Source: Beijerinckiaceae bacterium (GTDB lineage Bacteria; Pseudomonadota; Alphaproteobacteria; Rhizobiales; Beijerinckiaceae). Taken from it: DNA of 64,000 nt. Below the pieces are notes generated by a model. It did not search any database. It had not been told where the DNA came from and saw nothing but the letters and a program-made list of their open reading frames with translations. The stretch's first letter is position 1. Every line of letters starts with the position of its first letter. This document shows, in pieces, positions 1 through 12,922 of this stretch. The position numbers and the translations under genes are program-made. The stretch is from NCBI GenBank assembly GCA_027531565.1, contig JAPZSB010000002.1:248001-312000 (forward strand), in the 5' to 3' direction.

Positions 1-336
1 GCCGGTCTCCGGTTCGCTTTCATAGCGCGCGGCCGTGTCGCGCCAGCGTTTCACCTGCGCCTCGAGTGCCGCCTTCGCGGCGGGATCCGACGTCAGGGAG
101 GCGGTGACATTCATTTCCTCGGCTGCCGTCAGGACCGATGTCCGCCGGATGGTCTTGGCCTGGTAGAATGCCCAGAGGTTCGAGGCATCGATGTTCTTGG
201 CCATCGATTCGTTCTCGCTCTGCTTGTTCCCGATTTCGGAGAACGAAAGGATCAGCGCCATGATGGCGATCAGCAGGCCGATCCGCTTGTTTCCGCCGCC
301 TGCATCGTGGCTGTCGTGCCCTGCACTGTGCGACAT
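1..336 (-). CDS. DUF4337-type membrane protein, partial (N-terminal 112 residues)
   Basis: The gene starts at an ATG at position 336 and runs off the left edge, so only the N-terminus is visible. A hydrophobic segment (about residues 19-35) follows a Gly/His-rich start and carries a Ser-Glu-Ile end. Next comes the Ile-Asp-Ala-Ser-Asn-Leu-Trp-Ala-Phe-Tyr-Gln-Ala-Lys-Thr-Ile pattern that I associate with DUF4337 proteins, then a charged helical stretch. The family is of unknown function; members are small inner-membrane proteins with one N-terminal and usually two C-terminal membrane segments. It lies 74 bp beyond the end of xerC on the same strand, so it could be read through from xerC. The family call rests on recall of the motif. 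Confidence 0.7.
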   Translation of the reverse strand, partial: MSHSAGHDSHDAGGGNKRIGLLIAIMALILSFSEIGNKQSENESMAKNIDASNLWAFYQAKTIRRTSVLTAAEEMNVTASLTSDPAAKAALEAQVKRWRDTAARYESEPETG

Positions 337-410
337 CGCTTCAACTCCCCCCGCGAATCATGTCGGGGGCAGATTGAGCCACGTAGTTCTACGCGCAAGG
401 GGGTCCGGGA

Positions 411-1319
411 TCAGGCCCGTGGATGAGCGGCCCGATAGGTCGCCATCAGGCGGGCCGTGTCGACCTCGGTATAGACCTGCGTGGTCGAGAGTGAGGCATG
501 GCCGAGCAGTTCCTGGATGGTGCGGAGATCCCCGCCCCGCGCCAGAAGATGCGTCGCGAAGGAATGGCGCAAGGCATGAGGCGTCGCGGAATCCGGCAGT
601 CCGAGCGCGCCGCGCAGCCCTTCCATGGCCAGCTGGATGATGCGCGGAGACAGTGGCCCTCCCTTGGCGCCGAGGAAGAGCGGTCCTTCCGGCCCTGTCT
701 TCCAGGGCGAGAGCGCGAGATAGGTTGCGATGCTGTCGACGATCAGCGGCAGCACGGGCACCTGCCGGACCTTGCCGCCCTTGCCGGTGATGGTCAGCAC
801 GTCGCCGGCCGAGCGCGGCGCATCGCGGCGTTTGAGGGACAGGGCTTCGGAGATACGGAGACCGCCGCCATAGAGCAGCGCGAAGACGGCGGCATCACGG
901 GCAAGGATCCAGGGCTCGCGCGCCTCGCCTGCCCGCGTGGCTGTGGCGGCCGTCGCGCGGGCATCCTGCGGGGCCAATGGCCGTGGCAGGCCTTTCCGGA
1001 TGCGCGGGCCCTTCACCGCCTTGAAGGCCGAGGCATGGCCATGGCCCTCGCGCTCGAGATAGCGGGCGAAGGAGCGCAGGCCTGCCAGTTGCCGCATGAT
1101 CGACCGGCTTTCGATGCCCTTCTCGCGGCGTTCCGCCAGGAACAGGCGCAGATCGGACGGGCGGACGGCCAGGAAGGATTCCGGCGAATGTCCCTCAGGA
1201 CCAAGAAAGGCAAGGAATTGCAGGACGTCGCGGCCATAGGCCTCGATCGTCTTCGCGGAATAGAGCCGCTCATGCGAGAGCGCGCGCAGCCAGGCGATCC
1301 GGCATTCCTCGAGCAGCAT
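411..1319 (-). CDS. xerC: Tyrosine site-specific recombinase XerC
   Basis: A 302-residue tyrosine recombinase that, with XerD, resolves chromosome dimers at dif near the division septum. The N-terminal SAM-like DNA-binding domain covers about residues 1-105 and the catalytic domain the rest. Catalytic residues are visible: Arg155 (GLRISEAL), Lys180 in the beta-hairpin GKGGK, His248 and Arg251 (HALRH), His274 (LLGH) and nucleophile Tyr283. An in-frame ATG exists at 1442, but ATG 1319 is chosen because a strong Shine-Dalgarno (AAGGGAGG) sits just upstream and the length then matches the family. It is divergent from priA, with 94 bp between the starts. The XerC rather than XerD label rests on the priA neighbourhood and on a second, XerD-like copy at 58849. 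Confidence 0.9.
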   Translation of the reverse strand: MLLEECRIAWLRALSHERLYSAKTIEAYGRDVLQFLAFLGPEGHSPESFLAVRPSDLRLFLAERREKGIESRSIMRQLAGLRSFARYLEREGHGHASAFKAVKGPRIRKGLPRPLAPQDARATAATATRAGEAREPWILARDAAVFALLYGGGLRISEALSLKRRDAPRSAGDVLTITGKGGKVRQVPVLPLIVDSIATYLALSPWKTGPEGPLFLGAKGGPLSPRIIQLAMEGLRGALGLPDSATPHALRHSFATHLLARGGDLRTIQELLGHASLSTTQVYTEVDTARLMATYRAAHPRA

Positions 1320-1413
1320 CCTTGCCTCCCTTCTCTGCACCGATTGTGGCCTGCCCGGGTTAAGGCTGGGTTCCCGGCCTCGCCAGCACCCGGAATCATG
1401 GTAGGAGCGAGCC

Positions 1414-3633
1414 ATGGATGCCGGGATGATCGACGACAGCATGGCGGAAACGCGGGCCCTCGTGGCCGATGTCGCGCTGCCGGTTGCGGTCGAGCATCCG
1501 TATTCCTACCGGATTCCAGAAGGCCTGTCTGTCGCGCCGGGTGATTGTGTCCGGGTGCCGCTGGGTCCGCGCGAGACGTTCGGCGTCGTCTGGTCGGTGA
1601 GCGAGACAGGCGGCGGCAACCTGAAGCCGCTGATCGGAAAGACGAGCCTGCCGCCGCTGTCCGGGCCGATGCGGCGGTTCATCCAGCGTGTCGCCGATTA
1701 CACGCTCGCCCCCCTCGGCATGGTGGCGCGGATGGCCCTGCGCGATCCGGACGAGGACATGCACGAGCGGCCGCGCCTCGCCCTGCGGGCAACCGGCAAC
1801 CAGCCCGCCCGGCTGACGCCGACCCGCGCCCGGGTGATGGCGGCGGTGCAGGGCGATCTCCTGCAGACGCGGCGCGACCTTGCCGAACGGGCCTCCTGTT
1901 CCAGCGGGGTGATTGATGCGCTGGTCGATGAAGGTGTGTTCGAAGTGGTCGAGCTTGCCCCGGCCGGCCGCGCCGATCCGCTCGACCCCGGCCATGCCCG
2001 TCCCGACCTGTCACAGGAACAAGGCGAGGCGGCCGCGGCCCTGCGCAGGGCGGTCGAGGAGGGAGTTTTCGCTGCCCATCTCCTCGAAGGCGTGACCGGT
2101 TCCGGGAAGACCGAGGTTTATTTCGAGGCCATCGGCGCAGCACTCGACAAAGGCCGGCAGGTTCTGGTGCTGCTGCCGGAAATCGCGCTGACCAACGAAT
2201 TCCTGACGCGGTTCGAACGGCGCTTCGGCGGCCGTCCGAGCGCCTGGCACTCCGGTATCCCGTCCGGGCGGCGGGCCCGGACATGGCATGCGGTGGCCGA
2301 GGGCGAGGCGCGCGTCGTCGTCGGGGCGCGATCGGCCCTGTTCCTGCCGTTCCGATCCCTCGGGCTCATCATCGTCGACGAGGAACACGAGGCAGCCTAC
2401 AAGCAGGATGATCAGGTCCGCTACAATGCGCGGGACATGGCGGTTCTCCGGGCGCAGGTCGAGCCGTGCCCGATCGTGCTGGCCTCCGCCACGCCTTCAC
2501 TGGAGAGCCAGGTCAATGCCGCGCAGGGGCGATACCGGCATCTCCGCCTGCCCAATCGCGCGCAGGGCCGGAGCATGCCGGAAATCTCGGCCATCGACAT
2601 GCGCGTGCATGCCCCCGAGCTCGGGCGGTTCCTGTCGCCTGAGCTGGTGCGGCAGGCAAAGGAGGCGCTCGAAGCCGGCGGTCAGGTTCTGTTCTTCCTC
2701 AACCGCCGTGGCTATGCGCCGCTGACCCTGTGCCGCAAATGCGGCCATCGCTGGCAATGCCCGCACTGCGATGCCTGGCTGGTCGAGCACCGGTTCCGCC
2801 GGGCCTTGGTCTGCCATCATTGCGGGCATACGGAGCGGCGGCCAACCACCTGCTCGGCCTGCGGCGCCGAGGAGAGCCTGACGGCCTGCGGGCCGGGGGT
2901 GGAGCGCATTGCGGAGGAGATTGCCGATCTATTCCCGGATCATCGCCGCATCACCCTGTCGAGCGACTTTCCCGGCGGCGCCCAGCGCCTCCGTGACGAG
3001 CTCGAATCCGTGGCCCGGCACGATTTCCAGATCGTGATCGGCACGCAGCTCATCGCGAAGGGCCATAACTTCCCGCATCTCACGCTGGCCGCAGTGATCG
3101 ATGCCGATATCGGTCTGGTCTCGAATGATCCCCGCGCGGCCGAACGCAGTTTCCAGCTGCTGATGCAGGTGACCGGCCGGGCCGGGCGCGGCGAAAGGGC
3201 CGGCCGCGGCGTTCTCCAGACCTACCAGCCCCGGCACCCCGTCATCGCCGCGATGCTGGCCGGAGATCAGGAACGGTTCTACGCGGAGGAGATCGCCTCG
3301 CGGCGGGCGGCTGGCCTGCCTCCTTTCGGCCGTCTGGCCAGTCTCGTCGTCTCGGCGCGCGAGAAACCGGCCGCCGAAGCCCATGCCCGCCTGCTGGCGC
3401 AGGCCGGGCAGGCGCTGATCGCCGAACGCGAACTCTCGGCCTCGGTGCATCTTCTCGGGCCGGCGGAACCACCCATGGCGATGCTGCGCGGGCGCCACCG
3501 CGTCCGCCTGATCATCAAGGCGGATCGACAGGCGCCGATGCAGGGCCTCCTGCGGGCGATGGTTGGCCGGGCCGGCCCTCCGCGCGGCGGCGCCCGACTC
3601 GATATCGATGTCGATCCGATCAATTTTTTCTGA
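1414..3633 (+). CDS. priA: Primosomal protein N' (replication restart helicase PriA)
   Basis: A 739-residue superfamily 2 3'-5' DNA helicase that recognises stalled forks and reloads the replicative helicase. The N-terminal DNA-binding domain covers about residues 15-110. Walker A is GVTGSGKT (226-233), the Walker B-type box reads DEEH, and the zinc-binding insertion has Cys pairs in CRKCG, CPHC, CHHC and CSAC around residues 440-490. A late GRAGRG box corresponds to helicase motif VI. The start at 1414 has AGGAG eight bases upstream; ATG 1426 and 1441 are in-frame alternatives. It lies divergent to xerC and upstream of the atp operon, an order I recall from other Hyphomicrobiales. Confidence 0.95.
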   Translation: MDAGMIDDSMAETRALVADVALPVAVEHPYSYRIPEGLSVAPGDCVRVPLGPRETFGVVWSVSETGGGNLKPLIGKTSLPPLSGPMRRFIQRVADYTLAPLGMVARMALRDPDEDMHERPRLALRATGNQPARLTPTRARVMAAVQGDLLQTRRDLAERASCSSGVIDALVDEGVFEVVELAPAGRADPLDPGHARPDLSQEQGEAAAALRRAVEEGVFAAHLLEGVTGSGKTEVYFEAIGAALDKGRQVLVLLPEIALTNEFLTRFERRFGGRPSAWHSGIPSGRRARTWHAVAEGEARVVVGARSALFLPFRSLGLIIVDEEHEAAYKQDDQVRYNARDMAVLRAQVEPCPIVLASATPSLESQVNAAQGRYRHLRLPNRAQGRSMPEISAIDMRVHAPELGRFLSPELVRQAKEALEAGGQVLFFLNRRGYAPLTLCRKCGHRWQCPHCDAWLVEHRFRRALVCHHCGHTERRPTTCSACGAEESLTACGPGVERIAEEIADLFPDHRRITLSSDFPGGAQRLRDELESVARHDFQIVIGTQLIAKGHNFPHLTLAAVIDADIGLVSNDPRAAERSFQLLMQVTGRAGRGERAGRGVLQTYQPRHPVIAAMLAGDQERFYAEEIASRRAAGLPPFGRLASLVVSAREKPAAEAHARLLAQAGQALIAERELSASVHLLGPAEPPMAMLRGRHRVRLIIKADRQAPMQGLLRAMVGRAGPPRGGARLDIDVDPINFF

Positions 3634-3937
3634 GTCACGCCCGTTGTTTAAGCGTCGAACAGGGGCTGGCCTTGTGCGTTGCAGCAACACATGGCCCGGA
3701 TCATCGTGCCCTCGCCGAAGGTCGCGGTTTGCGCGGCGTGAAAGGGGTTGCGCAGGCGGTCAAGTTTTGTTAGCGACCGGCAGCCCGTTGTAGAGCGTGT
3801 TGCTCTGGCCGACGGGCATGATCCGTTGATTGATCCCGCCCTGCGGGGCATTCCACCCGGTTCTCCGGTCCGTTGTCGCGGTTTTCCGCATGCAGCTGCC
3901 CAACCAGGCGGAATGAGAGAAACGAAAGACGCTTGTC
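3634..3937. other. priA-atpH intergenic region (304 bp)
   Basis: There is no confident gene here. The region must hold the atp operon promoter unless the operon is read from priA, but no good -35/-10 pair stands out; the nearest candidate, TTGTTA (3767-3772) with 16 bp to TGTAGA, is weak. A small inverted repeat GAGC-N5-GCTC lies near 3792-3804. On the minus strand a micro-ORF of 18 codons (3648-3704) has a GAGGG Shine-Dalgarno-like box and three consecutive Cys codons; it is reported as a finding rather than called as a gene. Confidence 0.5.
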
Positions 3938-4495
3938 GTGGCCTCATCCAGCCCGATCGTTTCCGGAATTGCGGGGCGCTATGCCTCCGCGCTTTTCGAG
4001 CTCGCCACCGAGGCGAAGCAGGTCGATGCTGTCAGCGATGCGCTGGACCGGTTCACCGCGCTGCTGGACGGCAGCGAAGATCTCGACCGGATGGTCCGCA
4101 ACCCGGTCTTTACCGCCGAGGAACAGGCTGCCGCGATCGGCGCCGTGCTCAAGAAGGCGAAGATCGGCGGTCTTGCAGCGAACTTCCTGCAGCTGGTTGC
4201 GGCAAAACGCCGCCTCTTTGCCGTGCGTGGCATGATTGCGGGTTACCGGGCGCTCGTCGCGGAAGCCAAGGGCATCGTTGCCGCGGAAGTGACCGTCGCC
4301 GCGCCGCTGTCGGACAAGAACCGCCAGGCAGTGATCGAGGCCCTCGAGGCCCGCGCCGGCAAGACGATTTCGCTGACCGAAAAGGTCGATCCCGCGATTA
4401 TCGGCGGCCTCGTCGTCAAGATGGGCAGCAAGATGATCGACGCCTCCCTCAAAACCAAACTCAACGCGATGAAACTCGCGATGAACAACGGCTAA
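3938..4495 (+). CDS. atpH: F1 ATP synthase delta subunit
   Basis: A 185-residue delta (OSCP-like) subunit that links the F1 head to the peripheral stalk. The N-terminal helical domain begins GIAGRYASALFELA, a typical signature, and the C-terminal part carries DPAIIGGLVVKMGSKMIDAS, typical of the family. The start is a GTG at 3938 that gives the usual length. It is the first gene of atpHAGDC, with 17 bp before atpA. Fo genes are absent from the window, as expected in Alphaproteobacteria, where F1 and Fo operons are separate. Confidence 0.95.
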   Translation: MASSSPIVSGIAGRYASALFELATEAKQVDAVSDALDRFTALLDGSEDLDRMVRNPVFTAEEQAAAIGAVLKKAKIGGLAANFLQLVAAKRRLFAVRGMIAGYRALVAEAKGIVAAEVTVAAPLSDKNRQAVIEALEARAGKTISLTEKVDPAIIGGLVVKMGSKMIDASLKTKLNAMKLAMNNG

Positions 4496-4512
4496 TACGA
4501 AAGGCTTGACCG

Positions 4513-6042
<1,530 letters not shown>

Positions 6043-6102
6043 GGGCATTTCCGCCGGCCGGGCCCCGTGCCCGGCTGACGGATCACCGGATCAGGACCTG
6101 AC

Positions 6103-8438
<2,336 letters not shown>

Positions 8439-8440
8439 CC

Positions 8441-8830
8441 ATGGCGACCTTCCCCTTCGAACTCGTTTCTCCGGAACGCGTGCTTTTCTCGGGCGAGGCG
8501 ACGCAGGTCGTCGTTCCCGCCTCCGAAGGGGAAATCACCGTGCTGGCGAACCATGCGCCGTTCATGTCGGCGCTGCGCAGCGGCGTCGTCACCATCGACA
8601 ATGCCCAGCGGCTCTTCGTCCGCGGGGGCTTCGCGGATGTCTCGGCGGCCGGCCTGACGGTTCTCGCCGAGCAGGCTGTGCCGCTTGACGAAATCAATGC
8701 CGAGGCGCTGAGCGGCCAGATCCGCAATGCCGAGGAAGATGTGCGCGATGCGAAGTCGGACGAGGCCCGCGCCCGCGCGCAGGCCAAGCTTGACGGCCTC
8801 AACGCCATGATGGCGGCCATCCGCAACTGA
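8441..8830 (+). CDS. atpC: F1 ATP synthase epsilon subunit
   Basis: A 129-residue epsilon subunit of the central stalk. The beta-sandwich domain begins FPFELVSPERVLFSGEA and contains VVVPASEGEITVLANHAPF, both family signatures. The C-terminal helical part is Ala/Arg/Glu rich, as expected for the regulatory helices. It is the last gene of the operon and an intrinsic terminator follows within 25 bp. Confidence 0.96.
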   Translation: MATFPFELVSPERVLFSGEATQVVVPASEGEITVLANHAPFMSALRSGVVTIDNAQRLFVRGGFADVSAAGLTVLAEQAVPLDEINAEALSGQIRNAEEDVRDAKSDEARARAQAKLDGLNAMMAAIRN

Positions 8831-8854
8831 GCGGATCCGGGCCAGCCGGTTTGG

Positions 8855-8877
8855 AAGGGGCCTCCGGGCCCCTTTTT
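8855..8877 (+). terminator. Intrinsic terminator of the atp operon
   Basis: An 8-bp perfect stem (AAGGGGCC / GGCCCCTT) with a four-base loop is followed at once by a T run. It lies 24 bp after the atpC stop and just before the end of the convergent gene. On the minus strand no T run follows the hairpin, so it probably serves only the atp transcript. Confidence 0.88.
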
Positions 8878-8881
8878 CATG

Positions 8882-9697
8882 TCAGAACCGGAAGGTTGCC
8901 GAGAGCTGCGGCGCCAGCGTCACGGACCGGAAGCGGTTCGGCGCGTAGGTCGAATAGGTCCGGGCATAGGCGAGGCGCAGGCCCAACTCGCGATCCTTCT
9001 GCCATTCATAGGTCGAGGAGAGGAACAGGCTCCAGCTGCGGTCGCGGATGCGCGGCAGGATCGGCGTGTTGTCCTCGAGAAGGTAGGAGGCCGTGCCGCC
9101 GATCCGCCAGGTCCAGGCGTTCCATTTCCGCGCGAGGACAAGACCGGAGCGGAAACGGAGGTCGTTCTTCGTGCCGTCCTGGTAGAACCGGCGGGATCCG
9201 CCGATGCTGGGGATCAGGGTCCAGTCCGGCGCGAGGATGACGGGGCGCGACAGGCCCAGCGAAATGTCCTGGCTGGCATCGTCATGGGCCCGGAGCGGCT
9301 GGTCCATGCTGGTCCGGGCCGCGATGCCCAGCGATAATGTCGCGCCACGCCAGGTCTGGCTGAAGGCCAATGTGCCTGAAAGGCGGTTCGAGCCGGCCTC
9401 CTGCTCGCGGGCATACCAATCGGCGCCGGTGCCGAGCGTGCCGGTGAGGGCCGCGCCGTCCCAGAGTGGCTGGCGGTAGCCCAGCCCGACCTGCATGTTC
9501 CAAAAGGCATCAGCTTTCTGGCGGCCGGGCAGGTCATTCGGGTTGCTGGTCCAGCCCGGGCCAAGCTGCACGGACAGTGACCAGCCCGGTCGCGGTGGCG
9601 TCTGGCCATGAGCGGGGCAGCCCAACGCGACGGCGCCGAGCAGCACGCCTGCCCGGGCCAAGCGCCCCGCTTCCAGCCCGAACCCCTGCCGCCGCAT
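8882..9697 (-). CDS. Outer-membrane beta-barrel protein of unknown function
   Basis: A 271-residue exported protein. A signal peptide is visible (hydrophobic LLGAVALGCPAHGQ, cleavage probably near Gln32). The mature part consists of alternating amphipathic strands rich in aromatic residues (for example WSLSVQLGPGW, WRIGGTASYL) and ends in Phe (SATFRF), the usual signal for the Bam machinery. About 10-12 strands are likely. I do not recognise a specific family. It lies 52 bp after putA on the same strand with its own GGGGAG Shine-Dalgarno, so it may be a downstream gene of the putA transcript; no functional link to proline use can be inferred. Confidence 0.65.
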   Translation of the reverse strand: MRRQGFGLEAGRLARAGVLLGAVALGCPAHGQTPPRPGWSLSVQLGPGWTSNPNDLPGRQKADAFWNMQVGLGYRQPLWDGAALTGTLGTGADWYAREQEAGSNRLSGTLAFSQTWRGATLSLGIAARTSMDQPLRAHDDASQDISLGLSRPVILAPDWTLIPSIGGSRRFYQDGTKNDLRFRSGLVLARKWNAWTWRIGGTASYLLEDNTPILPRIRDRSWSLFLSSTYEWQKDRELGLRLAYARTYSTYAPNRFRSVTLAPQLSATFRF

Positions 9698-9749
9698 CCG
9701 GTCTCCCCTGCGGGGGAACCCTAGCGCGACGCCCCGGCCTTGAGAAGGC

Positions 9750-12700
9750 TCAGCCGTCCGACAGCGCCATCAGGCTGGCATTGCCGCCGGCCGCAGCTGA
9801 ATTGACCGAAATGACCTGCTCGGTCGCGAAGCGGAACAGGTAGTTCGGACCGCCGGCCTTCGGACCCGTGCCGGACAGGCCATGCCCGCCGAAGGGCTGC
9901 ACGCCGACCACCGCGCCGATCATGTTGCGGTTGACATAGATATTGCCGGTCGCAAGTTCGGTTGTAATCCGGGCGATCTCGGCGTCGATCCGGGAATGGA
10001 TGCCAAGGGTCAGCCCGTAACCGGTGGCCTCGATCGCCTCGACCACCTCGGCCAGTTTCCCGGCGGGGTAGCGCACGACATGCAGGACAGGGCCGAAAAT
10101 CTCTTCCTGAAGATCCTCGACGCGCTTCAGTTCGAAGACATGTGGCGCAACATAGAGCCCCTCCGGCGCGGCGCCGGCAAACCAGGTCTTGGCCTGACGC
10201 TTCATGCTCTCGATATGCGCGTCCAGCCGGGCCTTGGCCTCGGCATCGATGACCGGACCGATATGCGTGGCGGGATCGCGCGGGTCGCCGAGACGGAGTT
10301 CCTTGGCGGCGCCGACGATCATCTCGATCATCCGGTCGGCGACATCCTCCTGCACGCACAGCAGGCGCAGGGCGGAGCAGCGCTGGCCGGCGGAGCGGAA
10401 GGCCGAGAGCACGACATCATCCGCCACCTGTTCGGGCAGGGCCGTCGCATCGACGATCATGGCGTTGATTCCGCCTGTCTCGGCAATGAGCGGCACGATC
10501 GGGCCATCCTTCGCAGCGAGGGTGCGGTTGATCTTGCGGGCGGTTTCCGTCGAGCCGGTAAAGACCACGCCGGCCACGCGGGCATGGCGCACCAGGGCCG
10601 CCCCGACGGCGCCATCCCCGAGAACGAGGTTCAGGGCGCCGCCGGGAATGCCAGCCTTGTGCAGGAGCTGTACCGCCAGCGTGCCGATCAGTGGCGTCTG
10701 TTCCGCCGGCTTGGCGACGACCGTATTGCCGGCGGCGAGGGCTGCCGCGATCTGGCCGACAAAGATCGCCAGCGGGAAATTCCACGGTGCGATGGCGACG
10801 AAGGCGCCGCGGGCGCGGTAGATCAGGCGGTTCTCCTCGCCCGTCGGACCGGGCAGGGCGATCGGGCCGCCGAAGAGCGTCTCGGCTTCGCCGGCATAGT
10901 AGCGGAGGAAATCGACCGCCTCGCGCAGCTCGGCAATGGCATCGTCGATGGTCTTGCCGGCTTCCGATTGCAGCAGCGCGAGGATGCGTCCCGTTTCCTC
11001 TTCCAGAAGGTCGGCCGCCCGGCGAAGCGCGCCCGAGCGGATTGTCACGGCGGTGCGGCTCCAGGCCGGGAAGGCGGCCAGGGCTGCCGTCATGGCGAGA
11101 TCGGCGGTTTCAGGCGTGGCCGTTTCGGCAATGCCCACCGACCGTGCATCGATCGGCGAGAGAACCGGCGCACCGGCGCCGGAAACGGGCTTGCCATTGA
11201 CAAGGCTTGTCGCATGCAACGGGGAGAAGCTGCGGCTTTCGAGCAGGCGGGCCAACGTTGCCGCATGGCCGAGTTCGTAGCCGGTGCTGTTGCGCCGGCC
11301 GGCCCCGAGCAGGTCTGCCGGGCGGGCGATACCGGCATGACGGGCCTTCCGGGCATCGCCGATCAGCGCCGCCGGCCGGACCAGCAGCTTCTCGACCGGG
11401 ACGGCAGGATCGGCTGCCTCATGGACGAAGGACGAATTGGCGCCGTTCTCGAGCAGGCGGCGCACGAGATAGGCGAGCAGGTCACGATGACCGCCGACCG
11501 GCGCGTAGGTCCGGCAGGCCGCATCCGGATGATCGCCCAGCAGCGCATTGTAGATGGCATCGCCCATGCCGTGCAGGCGCTGGAATTCATAGCCCTCGGC
11601 GTCGCCGGCCAGCGCCCGGATCGTGGCCACGGTCAGCGCGTTGTGGGTGGCGAATTGCGGGAAAAGGCGCGGACGCGCATCGAGGAGCGCCCGGGCGCAG
11701 GCCGTGTAATTCAGGTCAGTCATCGCCTTGCGGGAGAAGACGGGGAAGTCATCGAGGCCGCGTTCCTGGCCGCGCTTGATCTCGGTATCCCAGTAGGCGC
11801 CCTTGACCAGCCGGACCATGAAGCGACGGTCATTCTCCCGAGCCAGCCTGTCCAGCCATTCGATGACGGCGCCGGCGCGCTTCTGGTACGCCTGGACCGC
11901 AAGGCCGAGGCCATCCCAGCCCGCCAGTTCGGGCGCGCGGGCGAGTTCGGCGAAGATATCGAGAGAAAGCTCGAGCCTGTCCGCTTCCTCGGCGTCGATC
12001 GTGAAGTTGAGATCGAAGCTCTTGGCCGAGACAGCCAGCTCGATCACCATCGGCACGAGCTCCCGCAGGACGGCGGCGTGGTTTGTCGCCTCGTAGCGCG
12101 GATGCAGGGCCGACAGCTTCACCGAAATGCCGGGCCGGTCCGGCAGGGGGCGATTGCCGGCACTGGCACCGATATGCTTGATGGCGTTGGCATAGCTCGC
12201 GAAATAGCGGGCCGCATCATCCCGCGTGCGGGCGCCTTCGCCGAGCATGTCGAAGGAATAGCGGAAGGACCGGCCGGGGCCGGTTCCCGCGCGCTTCAGT
12301 GCCTCCTCGATGGTCTGGCCAAGAACGAAATGGTTGCCCATCACCTTCATCGCCTGCCGCGCGGCGGTGCGCACCGTCGGCAGCCCGATCCGCTTGGCGA
12401 GTTGCGCCAGGATGCCATCGGGCGTCTCGCCGGGCTGGATGATGCGCGCGCCGATGCCGAGTGCCCAGGCCGAGGCATTGATCAGCAGGGCGCCGGATTT
12501 CGGTTCGTGGTTGAGGAAGTCGCCCTGGCCGAGCTTGTCCTCGATGAGTTTGTCCGCCGTCAGCGAATCCGGCACCCGGAGCAGGGCCTCGGCCAGCACC
12601 ATCAGGGCCAGCCCCTCCTTGGTCGACAGCGCATATTCCTGGAGGATCTGTTCCACGCCGCCGATGCCGCCCGAGCCGGCCCGGATCGCCTCGATCAGGC

Positions 12701-12830
12701 GGCGCGCTTCCCGGTCGATCCCCCGCTCGGTTTCCGGCGCCAGGGTGGCGGAAGCGAGCAGGACCGCCGCGAGTGATTCGTCGTCCGGCGCGTAGGGGGC
12801 ACGGAAGGGAGGAAGCGGGGATTGCGTCAT
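9750..12830 (-). CDS. putA: Bifunctional proline dehydrogenase / L-glutamate gamma-semialdehyde dehydrogenase
   Basis: A 1026-residue PutA that oxidises proline to glutamate through a FAD-dependent proline dehydrogenase and an NAD-dependent aldehyde dehydrogenase. The PRODH barrel covers about residues 150-450 (motifs SVKLSALHPRYE, VRLVKGAYWDTEIKRGQERG). The ALDH part includes AIAPWNFPLAIF, FTGSTETA, a Glu in ETGG, and catalytic Cys in SAGQRCSALR near residue 815. No N-terminal ribbon-helix-helix domain is present, so this PutA should not act as its own repressor. The start at 12830 was chosen over a frame-extended ATG at 12905 because the extra residues look non-coding and overlap the putR control region. 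It is divergent from an Lrp-type gene. Confidence 0.95.
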   Translation of the reverse strand: MTQSPLPPFRAPYAPDDESLAAVLLASATLAPETERGIDREARRLIEAIRAGSGGIGGVEQILQEYALSTKEGLALMVLAEALLRVPDSLTADKLIEDKLGQGDFLNHEPKSGALLINASAWALGIGARIIQPGETPDGILAQLAKRIGLPTVRTAARQAMKVMGNHFVLGQTIEEALKRAGTGPGRSFRYSFDMLGEGARTRDDAARYFASYANAIKHIGASAGNRPLPDRPGISVKLSALHPRYEATNHAAVLRELVPMVIELAVSAKSFDLNFTIDAEEADRLELSLDIFAELARAPELAGWDGLGLAVQAYQKRAGAVIEWLDRLARENDRRFMVRLVKGAYWDTEIKRGQERGLDDFPVFSRKAMTDLNYTACARALLDARPRLFPQFATHNALTVATIRALAGDAEGYEFQRLHGMGDAIYNALLGDHPDAACRTYAPVGGHRDLLAYLVRRLLENGANSSFVHEAADPAVPVEKLLVRPAALIGDARKARHAGIARPADLLGAGRRNSTGYELGHAATLARLLESRSFSPLHATSLVNGKPVSGAGAPVLSPIDARSVGIAETATPETADLAMTAALAAFPAWSRTAVTIRSGALRRAADLLEEETGRILALLQSEAGKTIDDAIAELREAVDFLRYYAGEAETLFGGPIALPGPTGEENRLIYRARGAFVAIAPWNFPLAIFVGQIAAALAAGNTVVAKPAEQTPLIGTLAVQLLHKAGIPGGALNLVLGDGAVGAALVRHARVAGVVFTGSTETARKINRTLAAKDGPIVPLIAETGGINAMIVDATALPEQVADDVVLSAFRSAGQRCSALRLLCVQEDVADRMIEMIVGAAKELRLGDPRDPATHIGPVIDAEAKARLDAHIESMKRQAKTWFAGAAPEGLYVAPHVFELKRVEDLQEEIFGPVLHVVRYPAGKLAEVVEAIEATGYGLTLGIHSRIDAEIARITTELATGNIYVNRNMIGAVVGVQPFGGHGLSGTGPKAGGPNYLFRFATEQVISVNSAAAGGNASLMALSDG

Positions 12831-12922
12831 GGCGCGGGCTCCGGAGGGCTGGAAATACAACCAGGGATTACCCAAGACATATCGCCTGTTGACAGGCGTT
12901 TCCACAGCTGTTTTTCCATTGC

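Noticed and set aside
498-1544. A 348-codon open frame on the plus strand over xerC and the priA start
   Set aside because: It overlaps xerC, whose catalytic residues are intact, and the strong priA start; no motif is visible.
9882-12776. A 964-codon open frame on the plus strand opposite putA
   Set aside because: It is antisense to an intact, well-motivated putA, has no recognisable motif, and is explained by high GC. The same holds for the long antisense frames opposite atpA (4492-6048), atpD (6981-8354) and cobT (26808-29012).
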